Shown here in pieces: positions 21,854 to 33,728 of a stretch of 52,042 nucleotides of DNA (position 1 is its first letter; each line of letters starts with the position of its first letter). The stretch comes from Phlegmacium glaucopus (taxonomy: Eukaryota; Basidiomycota; Agaricomycetes; Agaricales; Cortinariaceae). The stretch lies in NCBI GenBank assembly GCA_015039465.1, contig MU130013.1, positions 280,729 to 332,770 on the forward strand, in the 5' to 3' direction. Both the position numbers and the translations under genes were made by a program. The notes beneath the pieces are model-generated. The model did no database searches and was not told where the DNA came from. It saw nothing but the letters and a program-made list of their open reading frames with translations.

Positions 21854-23297
21854 ATGGCTCAAACATCCGTATCCCAAAAGCACCTTTCGGAAGCACTGCG
21901 ACTCTTGCATGAGTTTCGTGACTCAGGTCATGACATGCCCTACCAGTCCGCTGGGGCTCAGAGAAACAAGGACATCCGAGGGCCAAAGACCCATACCGAC
22001 ATGCGCGTACTCGACATGATCGCTGTTTGCTTGACCACTGGAAAACCCGGCGATGTCGTTGCTGCTGCCTTCGACAAACACGAGGGTATCACTCTTGTTC
22101 TAGCAAAGAATGGGGACGTCCTTCCTGCGGACTATGCGGCGACGGCTACATTCTTGTCTGCTTTAGCAAGGGCCAGTGGTTGGATAGACCTTCTCCCTTT
22201 CCTAGCCAGACACAGCAAAGAAAACTTGGACAAGCGGATCAGGAATCTACACCAATCCATCACAGATATCAACAACGATTTACAATCGGCAGTCGCGCGA
22301 CATCCGTTTCGGACTATGGAAGAAGAGTTTCCCCGCCCAAATTATTACAGCGCCATGTATCCGGGTCAGCGAGTAACAGCCGATCGCGTGCTTGACGACC
22401 TCATTCGCACATGCAGGGACGCATCCACATTCGAGATGCAAGAAGACCGGACGTCGTTCCAGCAATATGTGCAACTCTTCGGCGCTGCAGAAGCTCTACA
22501 GAACTCTCGTTTTTTGCGCCTCTTCAATAGCGATAGCAATATTATGAATTCGGAGCGCAGGGAACGTGCGGAGAGGTTGAAGCGACGTCTAGCGAAAATT
22601 TGCCAATACGCCAGAATCGGGCAACTTATAAAGTTGGTGAAGCGATTACCCAATATTCCGTTCCGCTGGGTTGAGGGAAACCTCATTGGCACGGGAGAGG
22701 GGGCATTTGAGATTTGTACAGACCCGACGGATGCCATGAACCGCGGACTGCGGGAAGAGCTATCGTTAAAGGATATGGATGCAATCAACGAGCGTTTTCC
22801 TCAGTTGGCCAGAAACTGGGAGCAGCGGCGATTCATTAACCCACGCATCCATGCCGAACTTCGTATCATTCTCCATCTCAGCCCATTGTTGCTGTCAAGA
22901 TCGCTTACGGATTTCCTACACCTACGCGCGGCACAGCTACCCATTGGTTGCAGCAAACGGAGCTGTCTTTGTTGTGTGTTGTGGATGAACGCATTCAATT
23001 ACGATACTAGGATGCTATGGATGACGAGCGGTTCTCATGGCAAGCCATGACAACTGGGCACTTCCAGGCGCAGCAAGCGAGATGGAAGGGGTCAGAGCCT
23101 GGCGTGGTTTTGATCAATACGTTATCAAGGGTGTTTACGCGCGGCTAACAGATGCCTTAGATTGGGTTAGGGATTCAACTCGGATCTCTGATGAGCATGC
23201 ATCCAGTGGCTATGATAGCGACACTGCTGGAAATGCTCGTGTTCGGAGGATTTTGGCTGGCGATGTACTGGCTCTCCCAGTCTCATGGATTGATTGA
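21854..23297 (+). pseudogene. OTT_1508-like deaminase, near full length with one frameshift
   Basis: The open frame from ATG 21854 runs 398 codons to a TGA at 23048. The next frame then continues with HDNWALPGA, FDQYVIKGVYARLTDAL and DWVRDS to a stop at 23295-23297, just as expected for the family tail, so a single frameshift lies near 23045. The cytidine-deaminase-like zinc motif is complete: H-A-E at about residues 332-334 (IHAELRIILHL) and CSKRSCLCC at 366-374. Fungal members of this group are of unknown substrate; roles in nucleic-acid modification or host defence have been proposed for related bacterial effectors, and that is inference here. No intron is needed. The gene sits exactly between two copies of a chitin synthase relic. 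It could be a recent pseudogene, or the frameshift may be an assembly error. Confidence 0.75.
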
Positions 23298-24000
23298 CAT
23301 TATTTGTACGTGCCGCAGGTTATGTAGATTCGCGCATTTATATTCTCTAAACCTAGGATAGAATTCCCCAGTGATGTGCCATCACACCCTCCATTCGCCC
23401 GATTAGTTAAGATCTATGTCTTCCTGTTGTATAATGGTATTCTTGTTGGATCGAACTGCCAGCGATGTACTTTTCCTTCCATGCCTCATGTGAGAATAGA
23501 GTCAAGGGAAGGTATACACATTTATTAAGAAGCACCATCAGTTGTAGTGAAATCTGTCGATAAGCGGCAGAATAACTAGTAGGCTCATGCCTGAGTTTGG
23601 ATTGGAAACGGAAGGTAGTCGTACCATAGGTTGAGCGACTCTCTCACATGCATAGGGGAGGCTTTGCATGATGGCCCATGATGCCGCAGGAAAGGAAGAG
23701 AGGTAAACCGTAACAAGAAAAGCAAGCAAGAAAGGCAAGATAATTTGAATGAGTAATTTGCGGCTCGAGCCGTCGAAGGCTCATCAAGCAAGATTAAGAA
23801 GTCTGTTATAAAAGGTATAAGTTGCTTCGAACAATCATCTATCAGCCAATCACTCCAAACAACAATGAAAACGTCCAGTCCGCCCGTAACCAAGTCCTAG
23901 CATTCGTCAACATCGAATACATCACCAGAAACAACAGTAACGTGGTCGTCGCAGAGGTGCCCATCGAATGCCTGAGGAAACTTAAAGGCGTCGACGGCGG
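23298..24000. other. Intergenic; one unassigned + frame near its end
   Basis: No clear gene was found. A + strand frame from 23822 into the chitin synthase relic (to 24106) reads VQSARNQVLAFVNIEYITRN and VVVAEVPIECLRKLKGVDGG. It looks protein-like but matches no family I know and overlaps the relic. Confidence 0.35.
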
Positions 24001-25800
24001 TTCTGTGGTTCTGTCCAACGGAGCAGGGAGTAGAGGCGTATCGAAAATTCAAGCGGGTTATTCAAACATCGGTTATAAGAGAAATACGCAGTTGTTGAGT
24101 GTATGAAAGTAGTCCCAAGAATGACTGCCTGGAATACAAAGGTCCTGTGTACGACGTGAATTCCTAAAAGTTATTCCATTGGGAAAGGTATCACTGACAC
24201 TGTGGATTGGTAGGCGTGCTCCCCTTTCGCGTTCTCCCTGTAAGCAAGTGCGAAAAGACACTGGGGAGAATGATGATTGTCTACATTTCCGATAGTGAAC
24301 AGGTTTCATAACCAAGTTCCCTGCGGAGAAAGAACAGTGCTGTCGATCTTGAGCGAGTTGATCTTCTGCGTTGTATCATGGCCAGCATTGAACTCAAGAC
24401 TCTATTATTCATATTATTCACGTCTACGTCTGCGGGTGCAACAGTGACGTGAGAAGTCTTGAAAGGCTGGAGGGCTCAAGAGGTATGTTATCACATTATA
24501 ATTGAGTCCGTTGTAGATAGCCGCGGAGTGGCCAGTGTTCACCAAGTTCCATTAGGGGCGTAGCCAATAAACCCATGACGAGCAGTATAACCATCTGGTC
24601 AAAGTACCAATCGGGAGGTGAATCGTTGGAAAAAGCACGGAAAGGGAGTTGACATCAGTGTTGTTCTTTAAAATCAAACTGGCGTAGGGAGCCAGTGATA
24701 CTGTTGAACAGAAGCGCTAGCCTACAACCAAGATACATCAGATCCTAGACAATTCCTGACACGTTCCTGCCATACCTGAACTTGGAAAATGCTATCCACC
24801 AATTGAACGCCATACTTCAAATATTGATTTACCGAGAACCACGCCAACCACGGTTCATGCGTCGGCAGCAACTGCGGTCAGATCGAAGACTTCACCTCGT
24901 GTTGAAGTATATACGTTGTTTGGGTTCAATGTAGAAGAATGTGACGTCAGCTCGGAACATATGTTCCGTAGGGTAGATGAGAACTCCTAACACGGGCCTT
25001 TAGCGCAGAAAAGGCCTTTCACGAAGGGGTTGATAGAGCCTGCACCCTTCAATCCATCAGCAGCAAGGAGACGAAATAGCATCCAAATTGCTATGCAAGA
25101 GCCTTTCGGCGGAGTAAAGTGACAGCACCATGATAATGAATGAAGGATACCCAGATCTATCCGCGGTCCCAGTCTTGAATGACGAATGGCTGCCCAATCG
25201 TTTCGTAAATCCTTCCTAGTGTCGTTCGTTCTCTTCGGTTGTCGGCGGGCTTGGCCATCCCTCCTGGAGGAGACGGATGCATTCAGCATTGCCAAATTAA
25301 GGGACTTGGAGAACGGAACACGAGAGGCCTTCGATGGTGTATTCGTTCACATGTCTTTCGAAGAGAGACTTCTGGAGGGGTTCGTTGACGAGGTCAATGC
25401 AAAATTGATCGAGAGAGCTGGGACGGCTGGACATGTTTTGGGGTCTGGGAAGATCAAAGAGACTGATGAAAGTGGTGAAGTCGCAGAGCTGTTGATTGAT
25501 GTTTTTGTTCAGCCAGGCAAAGAGAAGGGAGTGAAGGGACTTGTGAGTTGTGACCAAATTATCTCTATTGTCCGAAGCCCCAGTTTTCAATAGGTTTCGT
25601 ATGAAAGCGCCGTCTCCAATGCCACTGGCTGGATCCCCAAGAAGTTGGCAACGGCGTCTAAATGTTAGTGGTTGCGGACGACGACGACGGCAGCATCCTC
25701 GTTGCGATGCTCGTTGATCATGAATTGAAGGTTGCCTAGGTGAACAATTGCTGCGACTGTGAGGGAGCTATTTTGAGCTGATCGAATCGCAGCCTATCGT
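24001..25800 (-). pseudogene. Chitin synthase (myosin motor-like domain region) relic, copy 2
   Basis: This is a longer copy of 20213-21770, extended at its 5' side. Minus-strand pieces in order: EHRNEDAAVVVVRN (about 25700), ASDNRDNL ... LLFAWLNKNINQQLC, ISLFDLPRPQNMSSRPSSL (25590-25430), DQFCIDLVNEPLQKSLFERH, VNEYTIEGLS, then SSFKTGTADRSGYPS (25180) and GSINPFVKGLF (25040). The order and motifs fit the motor-like domain of class V/VII fungal chitin synthases. Several frameshifts and stops make it a dead fragment, and the synthase domain is missing. The two copies share long runs, for example AAGTACCAATCGGGAGGTGA near 20980 and 24600. Confidence 0.8.
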
Positions 25801-26132
25801 CGTCACGGCCCTCATTCGGTCTGGTTAATGTTGTCCCACGCGGTCCTAGAAGAGGGTGGGGGTGAGTCGAGGGTTATGTCTAGATAGACTAATGTGAATA
25901 CTGATCCTGTGTGGTCCTTCGCATATGATAGTAAGTGTTTCACAATCTGAAACATATAAGTGCAAGGGGCTCTTGTGGACCGATGAGTCCCTGTAATATG
26001 CAGCATAAAGTTTTTATAAGACCAAGATTTGTGGGCGAGAGTGATAGATAATGATATTGGAAAAATAAAAAGAAGATACTCAAGAGAAAAAGAAGATATT
26101 AAAGAGAAAAAAAAAGGATATTGAAGAGATCA
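25801..26132. other. Intergenic, no gene seen
   Basis: This spacer has a purine-rich AAGAAGATA-type repeat (26067-26120) just before the 3' end of the HNH gene. No recognisable gene was found. Confidence 0.5.
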
Positions 26133-26998
26133 CTACTTTTCTATACCAATATCGGAGACATATTTCTCCATGTTCTCTTCTGCCGTGCCAGCCCAGCTTG
26201 TACCTTCCACCTGGCAAGCCTTCCATGATGGCATGGCATGTGTCGCTGCAAGGATCTCAGCAACAATCCCTGCATCAAGCGCTAGCCTGTGTCCACCAGA
26301 TGACATGCCACTTGTTGCTGTAGGTTGAACTTGGAATTGTAGTTGCGCAAAGTTGTTGTCCCTGTTGTTCGAGTCTCCATTGTTGCTGTTGCCATTGTCT
26401 CCATTGGATGGCTTGTCATGTTTGAAAGAATTTGACACATTGTCAAATACACCATCTGTCAAGATCCAATCTTGCCAGGAAAGGTTATTTGGCATGTTTG
26501 GTTGGGTTGGTTCGAAAGGGTAATAACCACGGACACGTAGTTCATGGATGATGAATAAGGATGGGAATGGTGCATAATAATCCTTGACATCCAGTGCGAT
26601 TGCTTTGCCATGGAATTCCTCCAGAGTGGGAATCTGGGAGTAGTTAACAAGCACAAATTTCTGAACCTATTTCTTGTGAACATATGGACTGAATCAATGA
26701 CAAATGGACTCACATCAGGAAAGAAACAAATAAAGAAATCATATTGGTTGAACATAATGTGGTGATTTGCACACATAAGTAGGCCATTATGTGGTTCATG
26801 TTGGGGAAGGGCCTTGGTCTCAGAAGGGATCCAATGGCGATCCTTGAGATTGGACCACTGTACCTCATGTTAGCTAAAAGGGGAAAATGTTATCAAAATT
26901 TAACTTACAGTTTCTGGTTCTGAGTCCCTGATAATATAGCAGTGCTGGAGAGCACGGCCCTCCCCACAGATGACACAGTGATTCTTGCCAAGGAACAT
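26133..26998 (-). CDS. HNH endonuclease-like protein, three exons
   Basis: Minus-strand exons are 26998-26909, 26863-26714 and 26666-26133, with GT-AG introns of 45 and 47 nt, giving 257 codons plus stop. The zinc/HNH elements are clear: CVICGEGRALQHCYII in exon 1 and NGLLMCANHHIMFNQYDFF in exon 2 (the H-N-H metal finger), followed by FHGKAIALDVKDYYAPFPSL and IHELRVRGYYPF in exon 3. The C-terminal part has an Asn/Asp/Gly-rich low-complexity linker (about residues 150-175). This fits the HNH_2-type domain found in many agaricomycete proteins, presumably a DNA-binding or nuclease fold; its target is unknown. An upstream minus frame (27143-27000, ending NNNCIQDWNRP) looks like an earlier exon that would need one frameshift to join, so the real start may lie upstream or the gene may be damaged. 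Confidence 0.7.
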
Positions 26999-28054
26999 GT
27001 CTCATTGGTCTATTCCAGTCTTGAATGCAGTTGTTGTTGATGATATTGATATGTTGTGTTCTTCCCAACCATATCCAGATGGTGGCCTGTTTGGTGGGAG
27101 AGGAAGTTGGAATGACAATAGAAGTACCATACTTGGGTTGCACGGTGGTATGAGAGTTACTTTAGGTTATATAAATTGTTGAAATGGTTATATTTTATTA
27201 CATAATATTAAACAGTAAACTGATATATTTTTAAATTATTTAAACTCAAATTAAATGATATATTTTGAGACCATATTAGGCAATGCCTATTACAGATTTG
27301 GCAGCGTTACATCACATCACATTGCCAAATGCGTGACAAAGTGTGAAACACTTGAAACACAGCTTGCTCTCTCAGTTCTGCATCATTTTGGATGATTTTT
27401 TTGGTATGATAAATGTATTATAGCATCATAGGAATATATAGTGAGTGAAACTTTATGATAAAAATGGTAATTATGTGGTTTTTTGAGGTGACTGTGCTTT
27501 CTTTATCTGGTGGACTGAAACTTCCAGGCAATATAACACTTCAATTATTCATTTCTGCAACATGTTTTGGTGATGTGAAATTCTCTACCATGTATTTTAA
27601 ATATTTCTCAGCAGTTATTTTATTTTGTTGCACACTCAGGACCTTATAAATGAGCAATTTCTACCCAGAACAAAACAAGCCAGTACAAAGCGAGGAACCT
27701 AGATTGTCAACAAAGTATTTTATACAACATATCACATTGGGTACTCGACCTTTGTCATTGACATCAGCCACTCATAGCATTTCATCACTGCACCTATCTG
27801 ATACCCCGACCAAGAATTCTAATAGACATGGTATAAACCTGTTCTACTCAAAATGTAATCTGCCACTTGCATTGTAATCTAATCTTTAAATAATATTGTA
27901 TGCCAATTTCCATGCTCAACCCCTTGACAAGAGAATAATCTCATTGGTTACAATATTTTATTTTTAAAATGAAAGATACCTGGAGTCCATCTATGTAGAT
28001 ACCATACGACACTGTCTGGAATGTGACTGCTGTTAAGTCTAAAACAAGGAAGTC
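26999..28054. other. Intergenic, AT-rich, no firm gene
   Basis: 26999-27143 may hold an upstream exon of the HNH gene. The rest (27180-28050) is AT-rich with only short frames and no recognisable motif. Confidence 0.5.
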
Positions 28055-28560
28055 ACGTCGGAGTTACTCTGGAACAGTAAGCGGAAAGGATGTTGGCCTC
28101 AGCGTGTGTGCTGTGCTGCCCAGCTCCTAAGGTGTCCTGATTTTGGAATGGAAGAAGAAGTAATAAGACGGAAGACCTCAGTGACTTAGAGGATGAACAA
28201 GAGGAGGAAACAAAGTTGATATTCAAACTGAGGGAAAACATACAAGTTTCGAGTACTTAAATAAATAAAGGAATAGCAACCGAAATATAAAAGATAAATA
28301 TAAGTGCTGTGTTCTGCTCCCGGGAAGGTCCTGCATTCTTGGGTGAATCATCCATGGCGGGTATGCTGACTGATGGTGGGAAGGATGATGACAAAGAATA
28401 GTGGTAGTGGCGAAGAAGTGGTAATGGGTTTGGAGTATAGATGGAGGAACCGGAATGACACGGAAAAGTCTTGGAGTTGAACATAGGAAGAGTAGTTCAG
28501 GATATAAGGGAAGGCACTGTATGGAGTATGGACTGACCAAAAGTAACCCAGGGAGATACA
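28055..28560 (+). repeat. Dispersed repeat A, copy 3
   Basis: The same ordered words as copy 2 (4556-5400) occur here, including GAACAAGAGGAGGAAAC, AAGTTGATAT, GAGTACTTAAATAA and CCTGCATTCTTGGGTGAAT. The two copies run alongside each other for about 480 bp. This copy is the better witness to the family's length; its ends are not fixed. Confidence 0.7.
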
Positions 28561-28854
28561 TTAGGGGAATTCAAAGTTAATGAAGCCACGACTTTGAAGC
28601 AGCTGCTTCACTTTTTATTTTTAGTTTTTGAAGCGGTTCAAGGTTCAACTTTGACCACTTGAGTAACCCTGACTTCATTTTCAATTTTGAAGTTGCCCAG
28701 TGGTGCTGGAACTGGCCAGACCTCCAGCACCCTCTCTAGCTTTGGTTCCCTTATTCCAGTGCAATATTTCCTCCCAAAAATGAATACAAATGTTGAAAAT
28801 GGATAGCAGCAAGAGGCAGGAGCCACAGGACAGCGTACAAGCAGTCACACTCCA

Positions 28855-29190
28855 ACAACAAATGCATTTTATATCTTTAATACACTGTCTCTGGTGTTTT
28901 AAAAATATGTATTGCTGGTGCCAGTTACACATCTGGCACTCTCTCTAACATTGCTTTCTCCTATGCCAATGCAATTTTCCTTATCAAATATAAATAAAAA
29001 ATGCATTTTATATCTATAATACACTGTTTCTTGCATTTAAAAAATTCTGTACTGCCAGTGCCAGTTATTGATGCTGGTGCTGGAACCAGTCAGACCTCTG
29101 GCACCCTCTTTGGCATCAGCTTTCCCCATGCCAGTGCAATTTTTCTGCTCAAAAATCAATATAAATGCATTTTATATCTTTAATAGTAGT
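28855..29190 (+). repeat. Tandem repeat, two units of about 130 and 170 bp plus a partial third
   Basis: The unit start ATGCATTTTATATCT occurs at about 28861, 29000 and 29166, each followed by (A/T)AATA. A GCTGGTGCCAGT-like block and GCCA(A/G)TGCAATTTT follow in the full units. A related, more diverged block precedes it (28690-28855). Confidence 0.7.
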
Positions 29191-29209
29191 AGTAGTATAG
29201 TAATGCCAA

Positions 29210-29302
29210 AGTTCAGTTCAGTTCAGTTCAGCAGCATTTTTTGCTGAACTGAGAACTGAACTGACGAAGTTTCCCCTGAACTGAACTGAACTGAACTGGA
29301 GA
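29210..29302. repeat. Short inverted repeat built of GTTCA/TGAAC words
   Basis: (GTTCA)n at 29212-29238 faces (CTGAA)n in 29250-29300, so the whole block can fold on itself. The word is self-complementary in the same style as the subterminal words of the larger elements nearby, so this may be a MITE remnant. No target duplication was seen. Confidence 0.6.
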
Positions 29303-29514
29303 ACCATTATAAATTCTAAATTTTACCCATTATTGGAAATTTTATGTTTCAAGGACCATCCTTAGGCCTTACAAGTAACACAGTTACCGAACACACACAG
29401 TGTAGTTGTGTTGCTTGGTTTGGGCAAACACTGCCAAACACCCTATGATTTGGGCTGGGTAAACTGTAGTCTGGTGGTGGGTGGGTTCAACTGAACATGT
29501 GGTTTATAGTGATA

Positions 29515-30055
29515 GCCAGGGGTTTTCATACCTCCAGGGGTACAGGCCAGGGGTATGCAGGGGTAGGGGTAAGGGTATGAGATTTGGGACCCCCAGAAAA
29601 CCCCTACCCCTCCCACAGGGGTAGGGGTATGAAGGCTTAATGTTTTTGTCAATGTATATCTCCAGTTTGAACAAGGTTTTATAAAATATACAATAATTCT
29701 TCTTAAAAATCTAATTTTTTTTAACTAATTAATACCTTAACCTTGTAACCCTATAAATTAAAGGTTGAGGATAATTTCATGTCCCAGTAGGGCTACATAT
29801 GTTTGAAAAATTGTCAAGATGTCATAACAGTGCTGAGGATTGTTAAGTAGATAGAATACTCATATATTATTCTATAAATACAAATAACAGCTCAATTATA
29901 CTAACAATTGTATACCCTTCACAATGTTCTGGTACTCCTCATACCCCTCATACTCATACCCCCTTACCCTTACCCCCCAAAAGCCCTACCCTCTGTTGAG
30001 GGGTAGGGGCTTGGGTAAGGGTAAGGGTCAGCCACAAATACCCCGGGTTTTTATT
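29515..30055. repeat. GGGGTA(A)-rich blocks facing CCCCTAC-rich blocks
   Basis: 29515-29635 is crowded with GGGGTA words and their complements, and 29935-30050 has TACCCCTCATAC and then GGGTAAGGGTAAGGG. The two blocks look like the inverted ends of an element of about 540 bp with an AT-rich core, but the outermost bases do not form a clean terminal repeat and no target duplication was found. Confidence 0.45.
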
Positions 30056-30266
30056 CTAAGAGAGCATGAGGAACGAGTGCAAACATAGAATTCGGTCTAC
30101 ATGACGATTTGAGTTGTGATGCGGTGACATTCTTTTCATCACTGCCACTACTACAACCTCAAAATAATTCTCCCTGCTCGTAATCCGAGCAGTTCTTTCT
30201 TTCTTTCAACTTTAAAAAGAAAAACCACATGAATTTATTTAATATAAATTAAAGCATTTCAAACCA

Positions 30267-31668
30267 ATGCCTAGACTTCAGTTGGATCCAGGTCTTTTAG
30301 AATGCCCAGATTATGCTTCTCCTGTTTATGCAGCAGCCTGTGCCCCATTTGTCAATCCTACCATGACCAAGGAACAGGCAATTCAACTCTTAAAAAACAT
30401 TTGGAGTGCTGGCAACAATGCTGATAAAAATAGGTGGCATGTGATAAAGTGTACTGGGAGGACCGTAGCCTGAAAGATAATGAGAGGGACTTCAGGTCTG
30501 ATCAATGAGCAAGTGGTTCCTCCTCCCTTCAACCACGAAGGTCAGGAAACTGTGATAACAATTGTGAACCTCGTCCCCGCTCCATCTCCCTCCTCGTCAC
30601 TCCAATGCATCAAGGCAGCCAGAGAGACCCCGTAATCTGAAGAAGACAGATTTTCAGGCAGCTACATTCGGAAGGGGCTATTCTGCTTGTGCAGTCTGCC
30701 TCAGCCGTCACCCACACAAAATCATTGACTGCGACTTGCCGATGCTATGGGACAAGTCTTTCCCTGCTCTTGCGACCCGAGTCAACAAGGCTCTCACAAT
30801 GTGTGATGGCTGTTTGACCTGTGCCGACTGGCAATGGGCAGTTGGCTGTCCCAGTGCTTGACATGACTTCTGCCACTTTTGTTCTGGCTGTGCTTCACCA
30901 GTGCATGGAGCTCAAGATTGTCCTCAAGCAGAGAAAATCAGAAGCTCTCACTCCTTATAATCCAGAGGCTTGGGAATCTCTACTACTCAAAGCTGGCCTT
31001 TTTCACAAATATCCACATCTCCCTCAAAGCATGTGAACCGGTTTCCTGCTTAATTTCCCCAAAATTAAACAAACTCAGACCCCACCTAATAAAGAAGTCA
31101 TCACCAAATTTGCGGAACATTTCAACAAGATTGTTAAGCTGGAGGTCGATAAGTGACGATACCTTGGTCCACTCTCGTGAGAAGATGTCGAGTCCTTTAT
31201 TGGTCCTTTCCAGTCTTCCCCCTTTTCAATCATCCCCAAACCCAGAAGGCCGAACCATTATCACATTTTACAAAACTACTCATTTCCACATAATACATCA
31301 GTTCTATTCCCCAACCCTTCCATTAATTCATTTGTCAACTCAGACAATTTCCCATCTACTTGGGGTACCTTTTCCATTATTGCCCTCCTTATCCACTGAC
31401 TCCCTCCAGGCTCTCAAGTTGCCACTTGTGATGTTGCAGAAGCATATCGGACCATACCTCTGCATTTTACCCAATGGCCTGGAGCAGTTGCCCAGATTGG
31501 CAAGAATGTTTTCTGCATCAACATGGCTACTTGTTTTGGGGTTCACCCCTCTTCAGGAGTTTACAGTGTTGTCGCTGATGCAGGCACAGACCTCTTCAGA
31601 TACCGTGGAATCAGCCCATTGGCTAAATGGGTCGATGATCATGTACTTTTTTGGATTTGCCTCATATA
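30267..31668 (+). pseudogene. DIRS-like retroelement relic (zinc-rich ORF and reverse transcriptase)
   Basis: In one + frame near 30660-30935 a Cys/His-rich region reads SACAVCLSRHPHKIIDCDL ... CADWQWAVGCPSA, stop, HDFCHFCSGCASPVHGAQDCP, the typical zinc-rich part of DIRS-type elements in agaricomycetes. Further on, shifting frames give reverse transcriptase pieces: CDVAEAYRTIPLHFTQWPGA, VHPSSGVYSVVADAGTDLFR and SPLAKWVDDHVLFW, with the DDH that stands for the YxDD box in this group. Many stops and frameshifts are present. The reading stops abruptly at 31668 where a TIR element begins. The tyrosine recombinase that such elements use for integration was not found. Confidence 0.7.
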
Positions 31669-32480
31669 GAGGTCTTTACACTCCCCCACATCTTCCTGGA
31701 GGATTCCAGGAGGAATTTGCTACCAGCCAATTTCCTCTGATTTCCCCTGAAATTGACAATTCCTTGCTCTTCCTAATCCAGGTATAAATTTCCTTGAGTA
31801 CCAGGAATCCACCAGGAATCCGGGAATTCCTAGGAACTAATCCACCAGGAAACCTTGGAATTCCTGGTACTACCATTAAATAGTATTTATTATTAATATT
31901 TAAAGGTATAATATAAATACATAAGTTAGTTGTAATTCATACATATATAGGTTAACATATATTAAAGGTGGCAATGCCTTGCTGCCATTTGAGTTTTGAA
32001 TTTTGTTCAGGCTGTGAGGTTTGATCATGTGACCACATGTGACCACATGTGACACATCAGAATCCTGGAGGAATCCAGGAGGAATCCAGGAATTCCTGAC
32101 AAATGAGATTATTCCTGGTGGATTTCTAGTAAATTCTGGGTGGATTCCTAGTATTCCTGGTGATTCCTGGTGGATTCCTGGTTGGTGACAGTTGTGGTTG
32201 TAAAGAAAGTGCTGTTGAGATGTGTCACACCTCACAGCTTGAACAAAGTTCAACATTCAAATGGCAGTAAGGCATTGCCACCTTTAATAGATGTTAACCT
32301 ATATATGTATGGATCACAATTAACTTATGTATTGCTATTTTACCTTTAAATAATATTTAATGGTAGTACAGGAATACTAGGAATCCACCAAGAATTTACT
32401 AGGAATCCACTAGGAATAATCTCATTTATCAGGAATTCCTGGATTCCTGCAGGAAGATATGGGGGAGTGTAAAGTTCAGG
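31669..32480. mobile_element. TIR element family 1 (subterminal GGAATTCC words)
   Basis: The left end is GAGGTCTTTACACTCCCCCA and the right end, read inward, is CTGAACTTTACACTCCCCCA; both are followed by (T)CTTCCTG and then many CCAGGAATTCC/GGAATCC words. Inside is a second inverted pair (31921-32000 against 32255-32340, sharing GGTGGCAATGCC). It splits the DIRS reverse transcriptase. No matching 8-bp flanks were found, so the two ends may belong to different insertions. It is non-coding. Confidence 0.65.
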
Positions 32481-32629
32481 ATTAAACAATGTATAAGTAA
32501 TTATAAATGATAATAGCTACCCCTCACTAAGGGGTAGAGTTGTTAGTATTTAAATTAAAGAAATTAATATGTGTATGACAAAAAAAACTAAGAAAATTTG
32601 ATTGAAATGATGGTGTAGAAATAATAGTC

Positions 32630-32806
32630 CTGGGAATTCACCTGGAATTCATCTGGAATCCACCAGGAATTAACCAGGAATTAACCAGGAATCCCAGGAA
32701 TTTACTAGGAATCCACCAGGAATCCTCCAGGAATATTCTCATTGACCAGGAATTCCTGGATTCCTCCTGGATTCCTGGAGGAAGACGTGGGGGAGTGTAA
32801 AGTTCA
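32630..32806. mobile_element. TIR element family 1, second right end
   Basis: A run of CCAGGAATTAACCAGGAATT-type words ends in GTGGGGGAGTGTAAAGTTCAG, the same right terminus as at 32458-32479. The left end is missing or shared with the first copy, so this is a fragment or a nested copy. Confidence 0.6.
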
Positions 32807-33728
32807 GTAAAAGGCTTTGTCATTGTTGTTGTGGCTATGGACCCACAAGTCTTCCCCTCAGCTATCTATCCATACCTCACTCTTGGATTGCACTCAGTCC
32901 CCTATCCTCAATTATCTACCTCTTATCTTATCATTCACTGCCAAAACCAACATTCACATGGTACCTGAGACCTTCCCACCCTCTTTATGACAATTTAGGA
33001 AGTCCAGGAGGATCATGACTAAGCAGGAGTTGCAGATGAATCAGCAGCAGAGGATTATTCTCGCAGTGTGTCAAGTGTTATCAAGGCTGTGTGACATGGG
33101 ATCATGGGCAAGTAATATTTTCTTGGGAACAAGGCTGCACCTTTCAAGTGTTGACTCAGGACCTTTCATATTTTGACATGACCACACACCTATGGAGTTG
33201 ATATATTTTTGCTTTTGGACTATGTACACTGCCTTCTCTTCTTTTCTCTTGCACTTTGACACTTTACAGGTTTTTTTATTGTTACTTCTTCTTTTCCATT
33301 GTTCCGTTCTTCTTGCAGCTGTCCTCTCTTCATCATTCTTCCTTTGACAGCATGTACTTCTTTCTTTTCTATTGTTCTACATAGCCTCATCCTTAGGGTA
33401 TAAATACTGCTCTTTTGTACCAGGATAGGTAGTTTCTCCCAATTCATTCTTACTCCCCAACAGTCATCTTCTCAGTGGAATTCCAGTGAATTCCTCCCTC
33501 AAGTTCACTTTTTTATTCCACACCAGTAAATGTACAGCATAATATTATAGGTGTTTGCTGGTGAATGGAGTAACACGACTACACTGTATGTGTTTGCTGG
33601 CCGTCTTACTCTTTACAGTGTAGCTTACCTATCACAGATATATCAGAGATTGAGTGTGGTCAACAGTAATGCATGTAAATTTATGCCATCTGGTGGGAAG
33701 TTGACTATCAAAACACGACTTATCATCC
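32807..33728. other. Intergenic, no gene seen
   Basis: A CT-rich stretch lies at 33230-33440 and nothing coding was recognised. The + frame at 33551-33880 partly mirrors the Ty3 fragment and has no motif of its own. Confidence 0.45.

Noticed and set aside
30821..31787. 302-codon + frame in the DIRS region
   Set aside because: The recognisable zinc-rich and reverse transcriptase motifs lie in other frames; this frame is accidental.
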